64,000 nt of DNA from Cordilura impudica. Lineage: Eukaryota; Arthropoda; Insecta; Diptera; Scathophagidae. Below are positions 11,429-21,734 of the stretch, one piece after another. The stretch spans positions 165,016,461-165,080,460 of the forward strand of contig OY821521.1 in assembly GCA_963682025.1 (NCBI GenBank). The letters run 5' to 3'. Position 1 is the first letter of the stretch. Each line of letters opens with the position of its first letter. The translations under genes and the position numbers were made by a program. The notes below the pieces were generated by a model. It saw only the letters and a program-made list of their open reading frames with translations, was not told the origin of the DNA and did not search any database.

Positions 11429-11640
11429 ATCTATAATATTAATAGGCAAGGCAATTTCTTGTGGCCGTTATAAAAATTGTAGTTAATAACCGATTTTGAC
11501 CAATCATACCTCATTTGAAAGGTATTTCTTTTTAGCTGTCCACCATTTGCAGATTTGCACCGTTTGTAAAATTTTTTTTTTTTTTTTTTTTTTGAGTAAT
11601 GCTCATTTAAAGTTGCTACTAACACATACATAAAACACGT
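11429..11640 (+). mobile_element. Helitron-like element, 5' part
   Basis: It begins TCTATAATATTAATAGGC like the other copies and continues with the TTGTGGCCG, CGATTTTGACCAA and AAAGGTATTTCTTTTTAGC blocks up to about 11640. The hairpin plus CTAG 3' end is missing. Next to it (11680-11900) is a twice-repeated block containing AAAATTGATTAGCATACC, also seen near 62.8 and 63.1 kb. Confidence 0.5.
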
Positions 11641-12114
11641 ACTGTGTGGGTGTTTATCATTAATATCAAAAGTCCTGTGTTACATATTGAATTGGCTAAA
11701 ATTGATTAGCATACCTTTAGGCTTCTTTAAAATTATTTATTAACAAACTCATTTATATATCTTCTGAGTGTTTAACAAATATTTATAATAATGAATTTTA
11801 ATGAATTTTATTTAAAAAGTGTTGAATTGTGAATTGGCTAAAATTGATTAGCATACCTTTAGGCTCTTATAAAATTATTTATTAAATAAAAAAAAAAAAA
11901 AGTTTAGCGTAGTTTTTAAATTAATGTAGCTCAAAGTTAAGGTTTACATGCAATATGGCAGATTAAGGGGAAAACCTCAAATTTTACACGTGTTTGTTAT
12001 AGTTAGAATTCAGATCTGTTTTGGTAACGGCTGATATATTTGTAATAGAATTATAAGCCAGGTATGTATTTCAAATTGCAAAACTGCTATTTACGTGTTT
12101 TCTTAATGTTTTAG

Positions 12115-12343
12115 GCAGTGGCTGGATTTTAAGAAAAATTATACAACTAATGTGTTCCATTGCATTGAACAATTTGTGGAAAATCTTATTCAAAGTGTAC
12201 TAACGGATACAGAGAAGGAAAAACTAAAATTCACGCTTTTAATTTTCAAGAATTGTGATAATTACGGACGTGGGAAAAGTGGGTTTGAAACTGAGTTGAG
12301 GAACATGCTACATACTGAGATACTTAGCGAAGACATTTGTGTT
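12115..12343 (+). other. Exon-like open block of unknown origin
   Basis: An open frame without stops runs from a good acceptor (TTAATGTTTTAG, ending 12114) to a good donor (GTAAGT at 12344). It reads QWLDFKKNYTTNVFHCIEQ and goes on to SGFETELRNMLHTEILSEDI. The base and residue composition looks more protein-like than its surroundings. A GTATGT at 12062 would make a 53-bp intron with this acceptor, but the sequence upstream of it has an in-frame stop, so no complete gene can be built. It lies on the plus strand within macoilin intron 4. It could be a nested gene fragment, a captured exon or a transposon exon. I do not recognise the family. Confidence 0.35.
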
Positions 12344-13044
12344 GTAAGTTTTCTTTAGATCTTAGGTTTTTTTAGTTAGGTTTGTTTGTTATGAAGATGC
12401 ATCACAACGAAAAAAATGGGGCGAATAGAAAAGCTTGTTGCGTCCACTTCAGCTGATGCTCTTACTAAACCCACAGAAAAAGTATCTGATTCAAAAAAGA
12501 TATAATATGGATAGAAAGAGCTATATAGGCTATAGGGCAATATGTATATTGATAATATAATATGATGAGAAAGGTTATAAATTCTGTGCACAAGGATTAT
12601 TTTCCATGCTATTGTTTCATAGCAGAAGCTAACAAAATGTATTCCTAACAATATTCATATATCAGAAACATAAGCAGAGATTTCTTTGCAAAAATTTTAG
12701 TCAAAACAGCTAAAAGCATATTAAATAACTAATTTGAAACTAGAAACGAGTTTATCCTAGATTGCAAGTGACTCCTTATATTTTTGGCCATTTGGCACCG
12801 TGTCATCACTTTTTTTGTTGCATATTTTGCTTCGAAACCTATATTTTGCTGTTAAATGCATATTTTTCTTTGCATATTTTACTTTTAAATGCATATTTTT
12901 TGCACATTTTACTTTACATTTTAAATGCATTTTTTCATATTTTGTGATTTTTATTGCATATTTACTCATATTTTAATAGCGGATGAAACGGTGCATGTAT
13001 GTATTCCCAGTTTAAAAATGATATACATATAGCTACAATGAATG

Positions 13045-13960
13045 TACTTTATAAGAAGAGGTATTTTTTAAGAAAATGTACATTTTTATGGAAAGGTATT
13101 TTTTTTTTAAAGAAAATTTACTTTTTTCTGAAAAGGTACTTTTTTTTAAGAAAATGTACTTTTTAGGAAAAGGTAAATTTTTTTTAAATATACCTTTCTA
13201 AAAGAAAAGAAACGGTACTTTTTTATGAAAAGGTAGCTTTTAAGAAAAGGTACTTATTTCATAAAATGTGCTTCTTTAATAAAATATACCTTTTTATCAT
13301 AAGGTACTTTTTGAAGAAAAGGTACATTTTTAAGAAAAGGTACGTTTTTAAAGCAAGGTACTTTTTAAGATAATGTGTTTTTAAGAAAAGGTACTTTTTA
13401 AGAATATTTACTTTTTTAATAAAATGTACTTTTTTAAGAAAAGGTCATATTTTAAGAAAAGTAAATTTTAAGAATATGTACTTTTTAAGAAAAGGTAATT
13501 TTTTAAGAAAATTTACTTTTTAAGAAAATTTACTTTACAAAATGTACTTTTTTAAGAAAAGGTCATATTTTAAGAAAATGTACTTTTTAAGAAAAGGTCC
13601 TTTTTTAAGAAGTACTTTTTTTAACAAAGTTTTTTAAGGAAAAGTAAATTTTAAGAAAATCTACTTTTTAAGGAGAGATACTTTCTTAAGAAAGTGTAAT
13701 TTTAGAAAATTTAAGTTTTTAAGAAGAGATACTTTTTTAAGAAAATGTAATTTTTTAAGAAAAAGACCATTTTTAAAGAAAATTTACTTTTCTTACTTTC
13801 GTAAGAAATATATTTTTTAAGAAAGGATACTTCCTTAACAAACGATACTTATTTAAAAGAAGGAACTTCTTTAAGAAAATTAAATTTTTTTTTTAGAAAT
13901 TGTTCTTTTTAATTTTTTTTTAGAAAAAATATATATTTTTTTTAATGTAATTTTTTATGA
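13045..13960. repeat. Minisatellite, second block of the AAGAAAAGGTAC family
   Basis: About 900 bp of degenerate 17-18-bp units (TTTTTTAAGAAAAGGTAC and variants) with short frame slips and A/T-run variation. Same family and orientation as the block at 8.9-9.7 kb. Just upstream (12830-12970) is a separate short repeat built on TTTTAAATGCATATTTT. Confidence 0.85.
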
Positions 13961-14145
13961 AAATAAATACTAACCACAAAGCGCTGGAGTCAGTCAGTGA
14001 GTCAGTGTTTAAACCTTTACGATCAAAATCAAAAATTATTTCCGTCACTCTGAGAAATATTTAATAGAAAATTTTTTTCTGAATAAGAAAGAATATAAGC
14101 AAAATCAGACTGGTGCGTGACGTATTTCCGTTGCAAAAAAAAAAA

Positions 14146-15095
14146 AACAAGTAAGTGTTAAATTCAGCTGTGCCGAAACTATGATACTCTCCACCCGTGT
14201 TCTAAACACAATATTAAAACCAAGATTGTCAACCCTAAGAGACAAAAAAGGCTAGATTTCCAATTATAACGGCTAAATTTTTTTACGATAATGTTTGAAA
14301 TTAAGAAGATAATTAACAAGAAATTTTTGCTTTTCTAATTGACAGCAATTATTTAATACAATGAGCATAAATGTAAATACATAAAATCACATTTTTGTTC
14401 GTTTGTTGATCGGCGATGCATACATTTTTGTTTGTGAGTGTTCACATCTACAAAAAAAAAAAGAAACAAAAGCAACAAGCAAAAAAATGTGCCTACAATA
14501 GGGTTAGTCACTTTTTTGACTTTTGTCGAATATCGAATTGCTCTCTCAATATGATGTAGGACATGGAAAACCATGAATAACTGCATGTTTATTTTTTTGA
14601 AATGGTAAAAAACCTTCCCCGTAAAATGCATTTACTTTTGCTAGAAATCACAAAAAATTTATAATAAAAACATCGGTTTCATACTGCGAGAGCATTCTTC
14701 GCAAAAAAAAGTGACTAACCCTAATCTACATACATATGTAGTACATATGTATATACACATGTTCTGTTACTTATAAACAATTTTCACTATTTTTAGTTTT
14801 TTATATGAAATTTTATCGGAATTCTTTACGTCATTTCTCTCCTATTTGGTCTATAAGCTCCAAATTCAATGCCAAACTGCTGCAGATTATGATGAACATT
14901 AAGCCTAAGAAGTGCGACCAATCGACCTATTGCGGACAGGAGAATGTTTCCAACAGACAAACAGACGGACATCGCCAAATCGAATTTTCCTTTTATAAGG
15001 ATCAAAATTACATATAGTTTGTGGGGTCTGCGGAATTTATTTCGATGAGTTCCAAACGACTTGATATATACCCTCTGCACAGTGGTGTGGTGTAA
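14146..15095 (+). mobile_element. INE-1-like interspersed repeat, family B, with nested MITE
   Basis: It opens AACAAGTAAGTGTTAAATTC with AGCTGTGCCGAA and closes with ACAGACGGACATCGCC, GATGAGTTCCAAACG and TATATACCCTCTGCACAG. This is the layout of the family B copies at 40.1-41.4, 58.8-60.0 and 60.2-62.0 kb. A small inverted-repeat element is inserted at 14500-14722. Confidence 0.6.
14499..14722. mobile_element. MITE with ends TAGGGTTAGTCACTTTTTT
   Basis: The left end TAGGGTTAGTCACTTTTTT and the right end AAAAAAGTGACTAACCCTA are inverse complements bounding about 220 bp with no coding sequence. It is nested in a family B repeat. The superfamily cannot be assigned from the ends alone. Confidence 0.7.
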
Positions 15096-15454
15096 AAATA
15101 CTCAACAGCAACAATGAACAACGTCGACGGCAAAAATGTCATTTTTATTCTATACATTTTGTAAAAATTTTTTTATAAAGTTTTGAACAGGATTTCTACA
15201 TTTAGTTATTTTAAAAATAAAGTAGAATTCTATATGATGTTCTGTAATTTATATTTTGTGTAAGTGAATTTAAGTGAATATTTTTTTTTCTGTTTACAAA
15301 GTTCGAAGTCGCCCCAACAATATTGTACACATATGGTAACATTAGAGAAAGAAAGAGAGTTAAAAAATAAGAATATGAGGAACTTCGCAATGATATTAAA
15401 ATAAATTTATGTCAATATGAAAAAAACTTTGTGTTTATACTCTTATATATACTC

Positions 15455-15785
15455 TTATACTCTATACAACAATAACCACCAGGCGACGCAATTACACTAA
15501 CAATATCACCAACAGCAATGAAACAATAGTCAAAAAACCATATGATTCACTCAACAATATCGGCAACAACACTGGCAATACCAGCAACAGAAAAGCAGGC
15601 AACCCTATCAACAACACCGGCTACATCAACAATAACAGTGTCAATAGTATCAATACTAGCAGCAACAATACTGGCAATAACATCAATAACATCAACAACA
15701 TCGGCTACAACAACACAACAATAATCATCAGGCATCACAATTACACTAATAACATTACCAACAGCAATGAAACAACGATACCATT
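15455..15785. repeat. CAA/ATC-rich simple repeat tract
   Basis: An imperfect tract of CAACA, ATCA and GGCAACA words (for example AACAATATCACCAACAGCAA) with two longer near-copies at about 15466-15540 and 15710-15785. It yields Thr/Ala/Ile-rich frames in several phases, which is a composition effect and not evidence of a gene. Confidence 0.7.
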
Positions 15786-16304
15786 TCAAAAAAACTTGGC
15801 ATATTGAACGTTGAGAATATATGTATACATTGATAACTCTTTAAATGGATTTTCGCCAATAGAATTTTTGTTAACTTCAATCAATAAAGAGGTTGTATTC
15901 AGTGTTGTATCCCAATATTGTTCTGTGTTCTTTCTGTTTCAGATGATCTAAATTTAAGCTCTTCTAATATATTGGTTATCGGTTCTTTTACCCGATTTAA
16001 TGTGTTTTGTATTGAAAATTTTGGCATTTTTTAATACAATATTTTTTGGCAATCGACTTGAAAGAAACGAGCAGAGTGGTAAAAAGAGTAGTACTTTGAG
16101 AAATTAAAACCTATCAATACATACCACTAAAATTAAAATTGTATATTGAAAAATAATGAAAAAAATAAAAAAATAGATGCTAAAAGCAACTTTTTATTAA
16201 TAAAAGGTGCTAAGTTATCATGTACCATCTTTTCATAAATTTTGGATGCTAAATGACAAAAAAAGTTGTTAATCTAGCAACTAAAATGCTAAAATGGCAA
16301 CACT

Positions 16305-16435
16305 GTCTGCAGGCGCAAATGGACGTTAATAGGTCACATCCTGAGAAGGCCACCTAACGAAATCGAAATGCATGCACTGGACTGGAATCCACAGGGCCAT
16401 AGAAATCCCGGTAGGCCCCCAAAAAAATGAATAAG
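16305..16435 (+). pseudogene. LINE reverse transcriptase C-terminal remnant
   Basis: The plus-strand frame reads near RKWTLIGHILRRPPNEIEMH then ALDWNPQGHRNPGRPPKK. This matches the common LINE tail motif (W-x-G-H-x-L-R-R … A-L-x-W-N-P-Q-G … R-G-R-P). Only this short piece is present and the frame ends after it. Confidence 0.6.
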
Positions 16436-16826
16436 AATAATGAAAAATTAATGCAAATCTTGTAATTTGAGTTGGAACCAAGCAAGTGGAGAGAATTTTT
16501 TGATGCCCTAAGTTTTCAACAAAATTCACTTTGCTTCATTTCAAAATATTATATTATTTTTTAACGACCGAACCCTGACACTCACTTACCCACCCCTGCC
16601 GACCCCCCTTCACGTGGAGACCGCGTACAGATTAGAGTCCAGACCCTAGCGGATTCCAAATTAGCTACAGAACTCAGCTGAAGACACAAAAAAATACCCA
16701 ATTTCGCTGAACAAAATTATTGGATCTAGTAACTTTAATCTAAGAAATCACCATTATTTATACTTTTTAATTGAACAGTATTCACATATCAAAGTCCAAA
16801 AGTCTCAGTGACTTGCATTTTAAAAA

Positions 16827-17620
16827 ATGGATAACAAACACAACGAAACCACCGAATTTCAGTGAAAAATTATCCTATAGTTGCACAATCAAGACAAATC
16901 TAATGCTGATGTAGGAGAAATGATGGTCGCCCCTAGATCTTTAAGCAGCCGTGAATGCAGCGAGATAATCAAAAAAGTCCAAGTGTATCCCAAAATATCC
17001 AAAACACAGATCGCTGCTGATATTAAACAAGAGTTTGGAAAAGTAGTTCATGTCATATTATGGTTCGAAAAGCACAGCATGAGACGAACTACAATTGTCA
17101 CATAGCTAGAAGTAAACTTCTTATATCATTACTGAAGCAAAAGAAGTGTTCAGCATTTACCAAGGAGTATTTACGTAAGTTAAATGATTTATGAGACCAA
17201 ATGCTATTCTCGGATGAAAGCAAGTTTAATATCTAATGCTCTGATGGCCGCCAAACGGTGTGGAGAAAGCCCAATACAGAGCTAGAACGAAACTTTGCTT
17301 CAACTGTAAAACTTTATGGTGGTGGGTGATTGTGTGGGGATGTGTATGTCCGTTGCAGGGTTGGTATTCATAGATGACATTATAGACAAAATTATGTATA
17401 TGAATATACTAAAAGAAAACCTCGAAAAAAAAATGCCGAAAAGTTGACTTTACCAGCCTCGTTCACATTCCAACACGATAATTACTCGAAGCATTCATCT
17501 CAATTCGATAGAGCATTTATGGGAAGTGTTGAATAGGCGAGTGAATAAAGCGAAATATCAGAATGAGCATGGTGAATTCTATGCCAAAACGACTGGAAGC
17601 AGTTATAAAACAATAATCTA
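16827..17620 (+). pseudogene. Tc1-like transposase pseudogene
   Basis: Pieces in several frames match Tc1 transposases: a helix-turn-helix region LSSRECSEIIKKVQVYPKIS, then a FSDESKFN-like region with the first catalytic Asp, VFIDDIIDKIMYMNILKENL, an FQHDN-like second catalytic region and SIEHLWEVLNRRVNK near the last catalytic residue. Stops and frameshifts break it many times, and part of the catalytic core is deleted. Confidence 0.75.
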
Positions 17621-17683
17621 ACCCATAAAAACAAAGTTTTTATTAAAACTCTTTCTTTCCTTATGCATATGAGTTTTGAATAT

Positions 17684-18445
17684 CTCCGTGACTGTGCGGG
17701 ACTGTGTGTGAATATCTTAAAATTAATCCTTTTTCACAGCAAGTTTATCGACCAAGTTTTAGATCGATCGGATAAGGGAAAATCACTCCGTGACTGTGCA
17801 TGACTATGCGTGACTGCGCGTGACTATGTCGAAGTTGATCTTTCTTTACAGCAATTATATCGACCAAGTTTCAGATCGGCCGGATGAGGGTAAATGACAT
17901 TTAGATCACTCCGTGACTGTGCGTGACCATGCGTGACTGTGAGTGACTAAGTCAAAGTTAATCTTTTTTCACAGCAAGTGTATGGAACAAGTTTCAGATC
18001 GATCGGATGAGGGGAAATTACATTTAGATCACTCCGTGACTGTGCGTGACCATGCGTGACTAAGTCAAAGTTAATCTTTTTTTTACATCAAGTGTATGGA
18101 CAAAGTTTAAGATCGATCGGATGAGGGGAAATGACATTTGGATCACTCCGTGACTGTGCGTGACCACGCGTGACTGTGCGTGACTAAGTCAAAGTTAATC
18201 TTTTTTCACAGCAAGTGTATGGACCAAGTTTGAGATCGATCGGATAAGGGGAAATGACATTTAGATCAATCAGTGACTGTGCGAGACCACGCGTGACTGT
18301 GCGTGACTAAGTCAAAATTAATCTTTTTTTCACAGCAAGTGTATGGACCAAGTTTGAGATCGATCGGATGAGGGGAAATGACATTTAGATCACTCCGTGA
18401 CAGTGCGTGACTACCCCAAAATTAATCTGTAGTCAGGACAAGACT
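17684..18445. repeat. Tandem array, ~123-bp unit (TCCGTGACTGTGCGTGAC)
   Basis: About six units start at roughly 17686, 17788, 17911, 18034, 18148, 18271 and 18394, a 123-bp spacing with one 114-bp unit. Each contains nested CGTGACTGTGCGTGACC subrepeats, then AAAGTTAATC, CACAGCAAGTGTATGGACC and GATCGATCGGATGAGGGG. It is GC-richer than its surroundings. No known satellite is recognised. Confidence 0.85.
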
Positions 18446-18525
18446 ATGGGCCAAGTTTCAAATCAAATGGATAAGGGGGAATGTGGTCCACCCATGGCAG
18501 ACAGGCAGAGAGTATGAGTTAAAAG

Positions 18526-20165
18526 CAAGGTTCAGAAAATACCAAGGTTCAGAAAATACACACATGAAACACACAAAATGTTCTGTTCAAAAGCAGCCAA
18601 CACATATCTTTATTTTCATATCAATTATGTGCGTTTCTAAATTTTCTACGGTGCCCAACACAACCATGACTGTGTTCGTTTTAATATTTCGTTATTTACA
18701 CGAACATTTTTGTATCACATACTTTTTGTTTCAATCACACATAAAGCACACATTTTTGAGTGTTGCTTCATTTGAAGTTCATGTTCTGGTACGTGTACTG
18801 AAAAAAAAACACACAACATGTACAATAAACAGGTTCGAGTTCAGTTATATTTTAAGTCGTGTTGTGACTCGTGTAGTGAGAAAAAACAGAACATGTACAA
18901 TAAACAGGTTCGAGTTCAGTTATATTTTAAACACGACTTAAATAACATAATTGGTATGAAAATAAAAATATGTGTGTGTTGGTCTAAGTTATGTTTGTTT
19001 ACATATATGTACGAGTTTTTTATTCAGTGTGTGTTTTTTTTCTGAACTCTGGAAAATACACACATGAAACACACAATGTTCTGTTCAAAAGCAGCCAACA
19101 CATATCTTTATTTTCATATCAATTATGTGCGTTTCTAAATTTTCTACGGTGCCCAACACAACCATGACTGTGTTCGTTTTAATATTTCGTTATTTACACG
19201 AACATTTTTGTATCACATACTTTTTGTTTCAATCACACATAAAGCACACATTTCTGAGTGTTGCTTTATTTGAAGTTCATGTTCTGGTACGTGTACTGAA
19301 AAAAAAACACACAACATGTACAATAAACAGGTTCGAGTTCAGTTATATTTTAAGTCGTGTTGTGGCTCGTGTAGTAAGAAAAAACAGAACATGTACAATA
19401 AACAGGTTCGAGTTCATTTTAAGTCGTGTTTAAAATATAACTGTTATATTTTAAACACGACTTAAAATGAACTCGAACCTGTTTATTGTACATGTTCTGT
19501 TTTTTCTTACTACACGAGCCACAACACGACTTAAAATATAACTGAACTCGAACCTGTTTATTGTACATGTTGTGTGTTTTTTTTTCAGTACACGTACCAG
19601 AACATGAACTTCAAATAAAGCAACACTCAGAAATGTGTGCTTTATGTGTGATTGAAACAAAAAGTATGTGATACAAAAATGTTCGTGTAAATAACGAAAT
19701 ATTAAAACGAACACAGTCATGGTTGTGTTGGGCACCGTACTGTTACTGTTATATTTTAAACACGACTTAAAATGAACTCGAACCTGTTTATTGTACATGT
19801 TCTGTTTTTTCTTACTACACGAGCCACAACACGACTTAAAATATAACTGAACTCGAACCTGTTTATTGTACATGTTGTGTGTTTTTTTTCAGTACACGTA
19901 CCAGAACATGAACTTCAAATAAAGCAACACTCAAAAATGTGTGCTTTATGTGTGATTGAAACAAGAAGTACGTGATAGAAAAATGTTCGTGTAAATAACG
20001 AAATATTAAAACGAACACAGTCATGGTTGTGTTGGGCACCGAAGAAAATTTAAAAACAAACATAATTGATATGAAAATAAAAATATGTGTGTGTTGGTCT
20101 AAGTTATGTTTGTTTACATATATGTACGAGTTTTTTATTCAGTGTGTGTTTTTTTCTGAACTCTG
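18526..20165. mobile_element. hAT-like foldback element with internal duplications
   Basis: Ends are CAAGGTTCAGAAAATAC and, inverted, CAGAGTTCAGAAAAAAA. They are flanked by a perfect 8-bp direct repeat GTTAAAAG (18518-18525 and 20166-20173), the target-site length of hAT elements. The interior is a series of direct and inverted copies of a ~300-bp block, with an almost perfect palindrome at about 19143-19741 centred near 19441 and another inverted copy after it (19750-20050). Open frames in it are the same block read repeatedly and have no known domain. A simpler relative sits at 54585-55598. Confidence 0.75.
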
Positions 20166-20553
20166 GTTAAAAGAAAGAGATTAAAAAAGATTAGTAACTT
20201 AATATTTATTTTCGCAAATAACCAATATTTTATAGTTTTTAATGAAGAGTGCCAATAATTTTGTTCAGCAAAATTGGTTTTTTTTTTTGTTTTTTATTAA
20301 TAATATAATAATAATATTTTGAAATGAAACAAAACTAATTTTGTTAATAACTTATCATTCTATCTAGTAAAAATTTTTGTTTATTAAAAGTCACTTCAAT
20401 AAGGCTATTAAATCAATCATGAAGTTGAAAGTGCTTACAGTGCCAATAATTTAATTCGTTACTGTAATTTAAAAATCCGTGAATATATTTTTTAAAAGTT
20501 GAACATTCCTAACTATTCTTAAATATCGTAAAATAAATCATGTCACTACTTAC

Positions 20554-20680
20554 CAATGAGCTGCAAATGGTCTACATAAATCTAAATGAGGCATATGTCT
20601 ACTATCTTTCCATCGAATACCAGCCTCTAAATAAACAAATAACATCCATAATATAATGGTGGGCAAGCAAATGCCTTTAT
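20554..20680 (-). CDS. macoilin (MACO1/TMEM57): macoilin exon 4
   Basis: The acceptor is TTTCCTGCAG before 20680 and the donor is GTAAGTAG starting at 20553. The exon reads (D)KGICLPTIILWMLFVYLEAG then IRWKDSRHMPHLDLCRPFAA and H, and ends two bases into a Cys codon. It carries a membrane segment (TIILWMLFVYLEA) and the conserved LDLCRPFAAHC motif of macoilins. Phase matches both neighbours. Confidence 0.95.
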
Positions 20681-20745
20681 CTGCAGGAAACAAATCCAAA
20701 ATGTTACAAAAATATATAATATATAACATATAAAATATAATATAC

Positions 20746-20872
20746 CTGTATGCCAAACATATTGTACCCACACATATGTACTGGCTGCAAATAATAACCA
20801 ATTAACTGGTATAAAGAATAAACAAACCAAATCGGATGTTATAGCAATACAGACAAATAATACCGAAAATGC
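20746..20872 (-). CDS. macoilin (MACO1/TMEM57): macoilin exon 3
   Basis: The acceptor is ACTTTTTTAG before 20872 and the donor GTATAT starts at 20745. The 42 codons read AFSVLFVCIAITSDLVCLFF then IPVNWLLFAASTYVWVQYVW and HT, nearly identical to metazoan macoilin. Two membrane segments lie here. The intron to exon 4 is only 65 bp. Confidence 0.96.
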
Positions 20873-20944
20873 CTAAAAAAGTGTTTTAAAAAAAAATTTA
20901 ACTAAGAAAAGAATTTAAATGAATTAAGGTTTAAATTAACTTAC

Positions 20945-21089
20945 CAAGCCTTTATATTTAAAGGAATCATGTACGGAGCGTAGTAGTAACCAGAAGGGCC
21001 ATAAAAACTCAAAACGGAACATAAACATAAAATCTGCAGTTATCACAATTGCCCATAATACCAAAAATTTCATATATAATACAGTTGTG
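20945..21089 (-). CDS. macoilin (MACO1/TMEM57): macoilin exon 2
   Basis: The acceptor is GTTTTTCAG before 21089 and the donor GTAAGTT starts at 20944. Joined to exon 1 it reads …SMYG S TTVLYMKFLVLWAIVITADF then MFMFRFEFLWPFWLLLRSVH and DSFKYKGL. This is the first transmembrane region, strongly conserved in macoilins. Its intron to exon 3 is 72 bp. Confidence 0.96.
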
Positions 21090-21310
21090 CTGAAAAACGA
21101 AAACAGAGAAGTGAAATCAAACGCTATAAAACAGTGATATAAATATTTAAGTGGCTTTAATTTGTTTATTCCATGTAAATATTTAATGATTTTTTTTTTA
21201 ACTGAGACCTTTAGGAAATTGTTAAATAAACATATGAATATAGAATTAAAGCAATAAGTTAAACAATGAAGGGGCTAGACATAAAACAACACTGACTAAC
21301 ATACAAACTA

Positions 21311-21424
21311 ACGCCCGTATTCATAATCAAATTCTAGCAGTTGGCTAACTTTTTTTCATACGAAAATTTCAAAATTTGTATGAAATAAAGTTAGCTGTTA
21401 GAATTTGATTATGAATACGGGCGT
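21311..21424. mobile_element. Short hairpin MITE (ACGCCCGTATTCATAATCAA)
   Basis: The first ~50 bases are the near-perfect complement of the last ~50 (ACGCCCGTATTCATAATCAA … TTGATTATGAATACGGGCGT). This leaves a 114-bp hairpin with a tiny loop. It has no coding sequence and lies in macoilin intron 1. Confidence 0.75.
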
Positions 21425-21734
21425 AAGAGTTTAAAAATCAAAAATATATTTTCTATAGAAAAGTTCTACCATTTTTTTTTTTCAAATTTTCCTGTAGAAA
21501 AATTATTAACATCCTAAAATTCCAAAAATCTAAAAAAAAAAATTTTATAGAAAAAATTTCTATGGAAAACAAATTTTTTATACAAAATTTTTATACAAAA
21601 TTTTCTTAGTTTGTCAGAAATTTTCAAAATCTGAGTCATTATTTCAAAGGAAAATTTTTACAATCGTTTTTACTATTGAAAAAAGTTCACTATCTCATAT
21701 ATTTATACCCTATACCACATGTGGTCAGGGTATA

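Larger units (their letters stand above)
16684..20295 (+). mobile_element. Tc1-like element split by a satellite array and a hAT-like foldback
   Basis: The left inverted terminal repeat has CGCTGAACAAAATTATTGG (16707-16725) and the right one has CCAATAATTTTGTTCAGC (about 20250-20267). Between them lie transposase remains (16827-17620), a 123-bp tandem array and a foldback element. The order indicates an old Tc1 copy that was later filled by other repeats. The exact outer ends are uncertain because they run into A/T tracts. Confidence 0.65.

Noticed and set aside
15542..15789. Thr/Ala/Ile-rich and Val/Asp-rich frames on both strands
   Set aside because: They come from the CAA/ATC simple repeat and occur in both orientations, as expected from composition.
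17684..18445. Tandem repeats as a CRISPR array
   Set aside because: Unit length is about 123 bp, there are no unique spacers between short conserved repeats, and the genome is eukaryotic. The same holds for the minisatellites.
18483..20063. Frames of 66-152 residues containing FSTVPNTTMTVFVLIFRYLH
   Set aside because: They are one block of the foldback element read in its direct and inverted copies. There is no domain, and ends vary with the copy boundaries.
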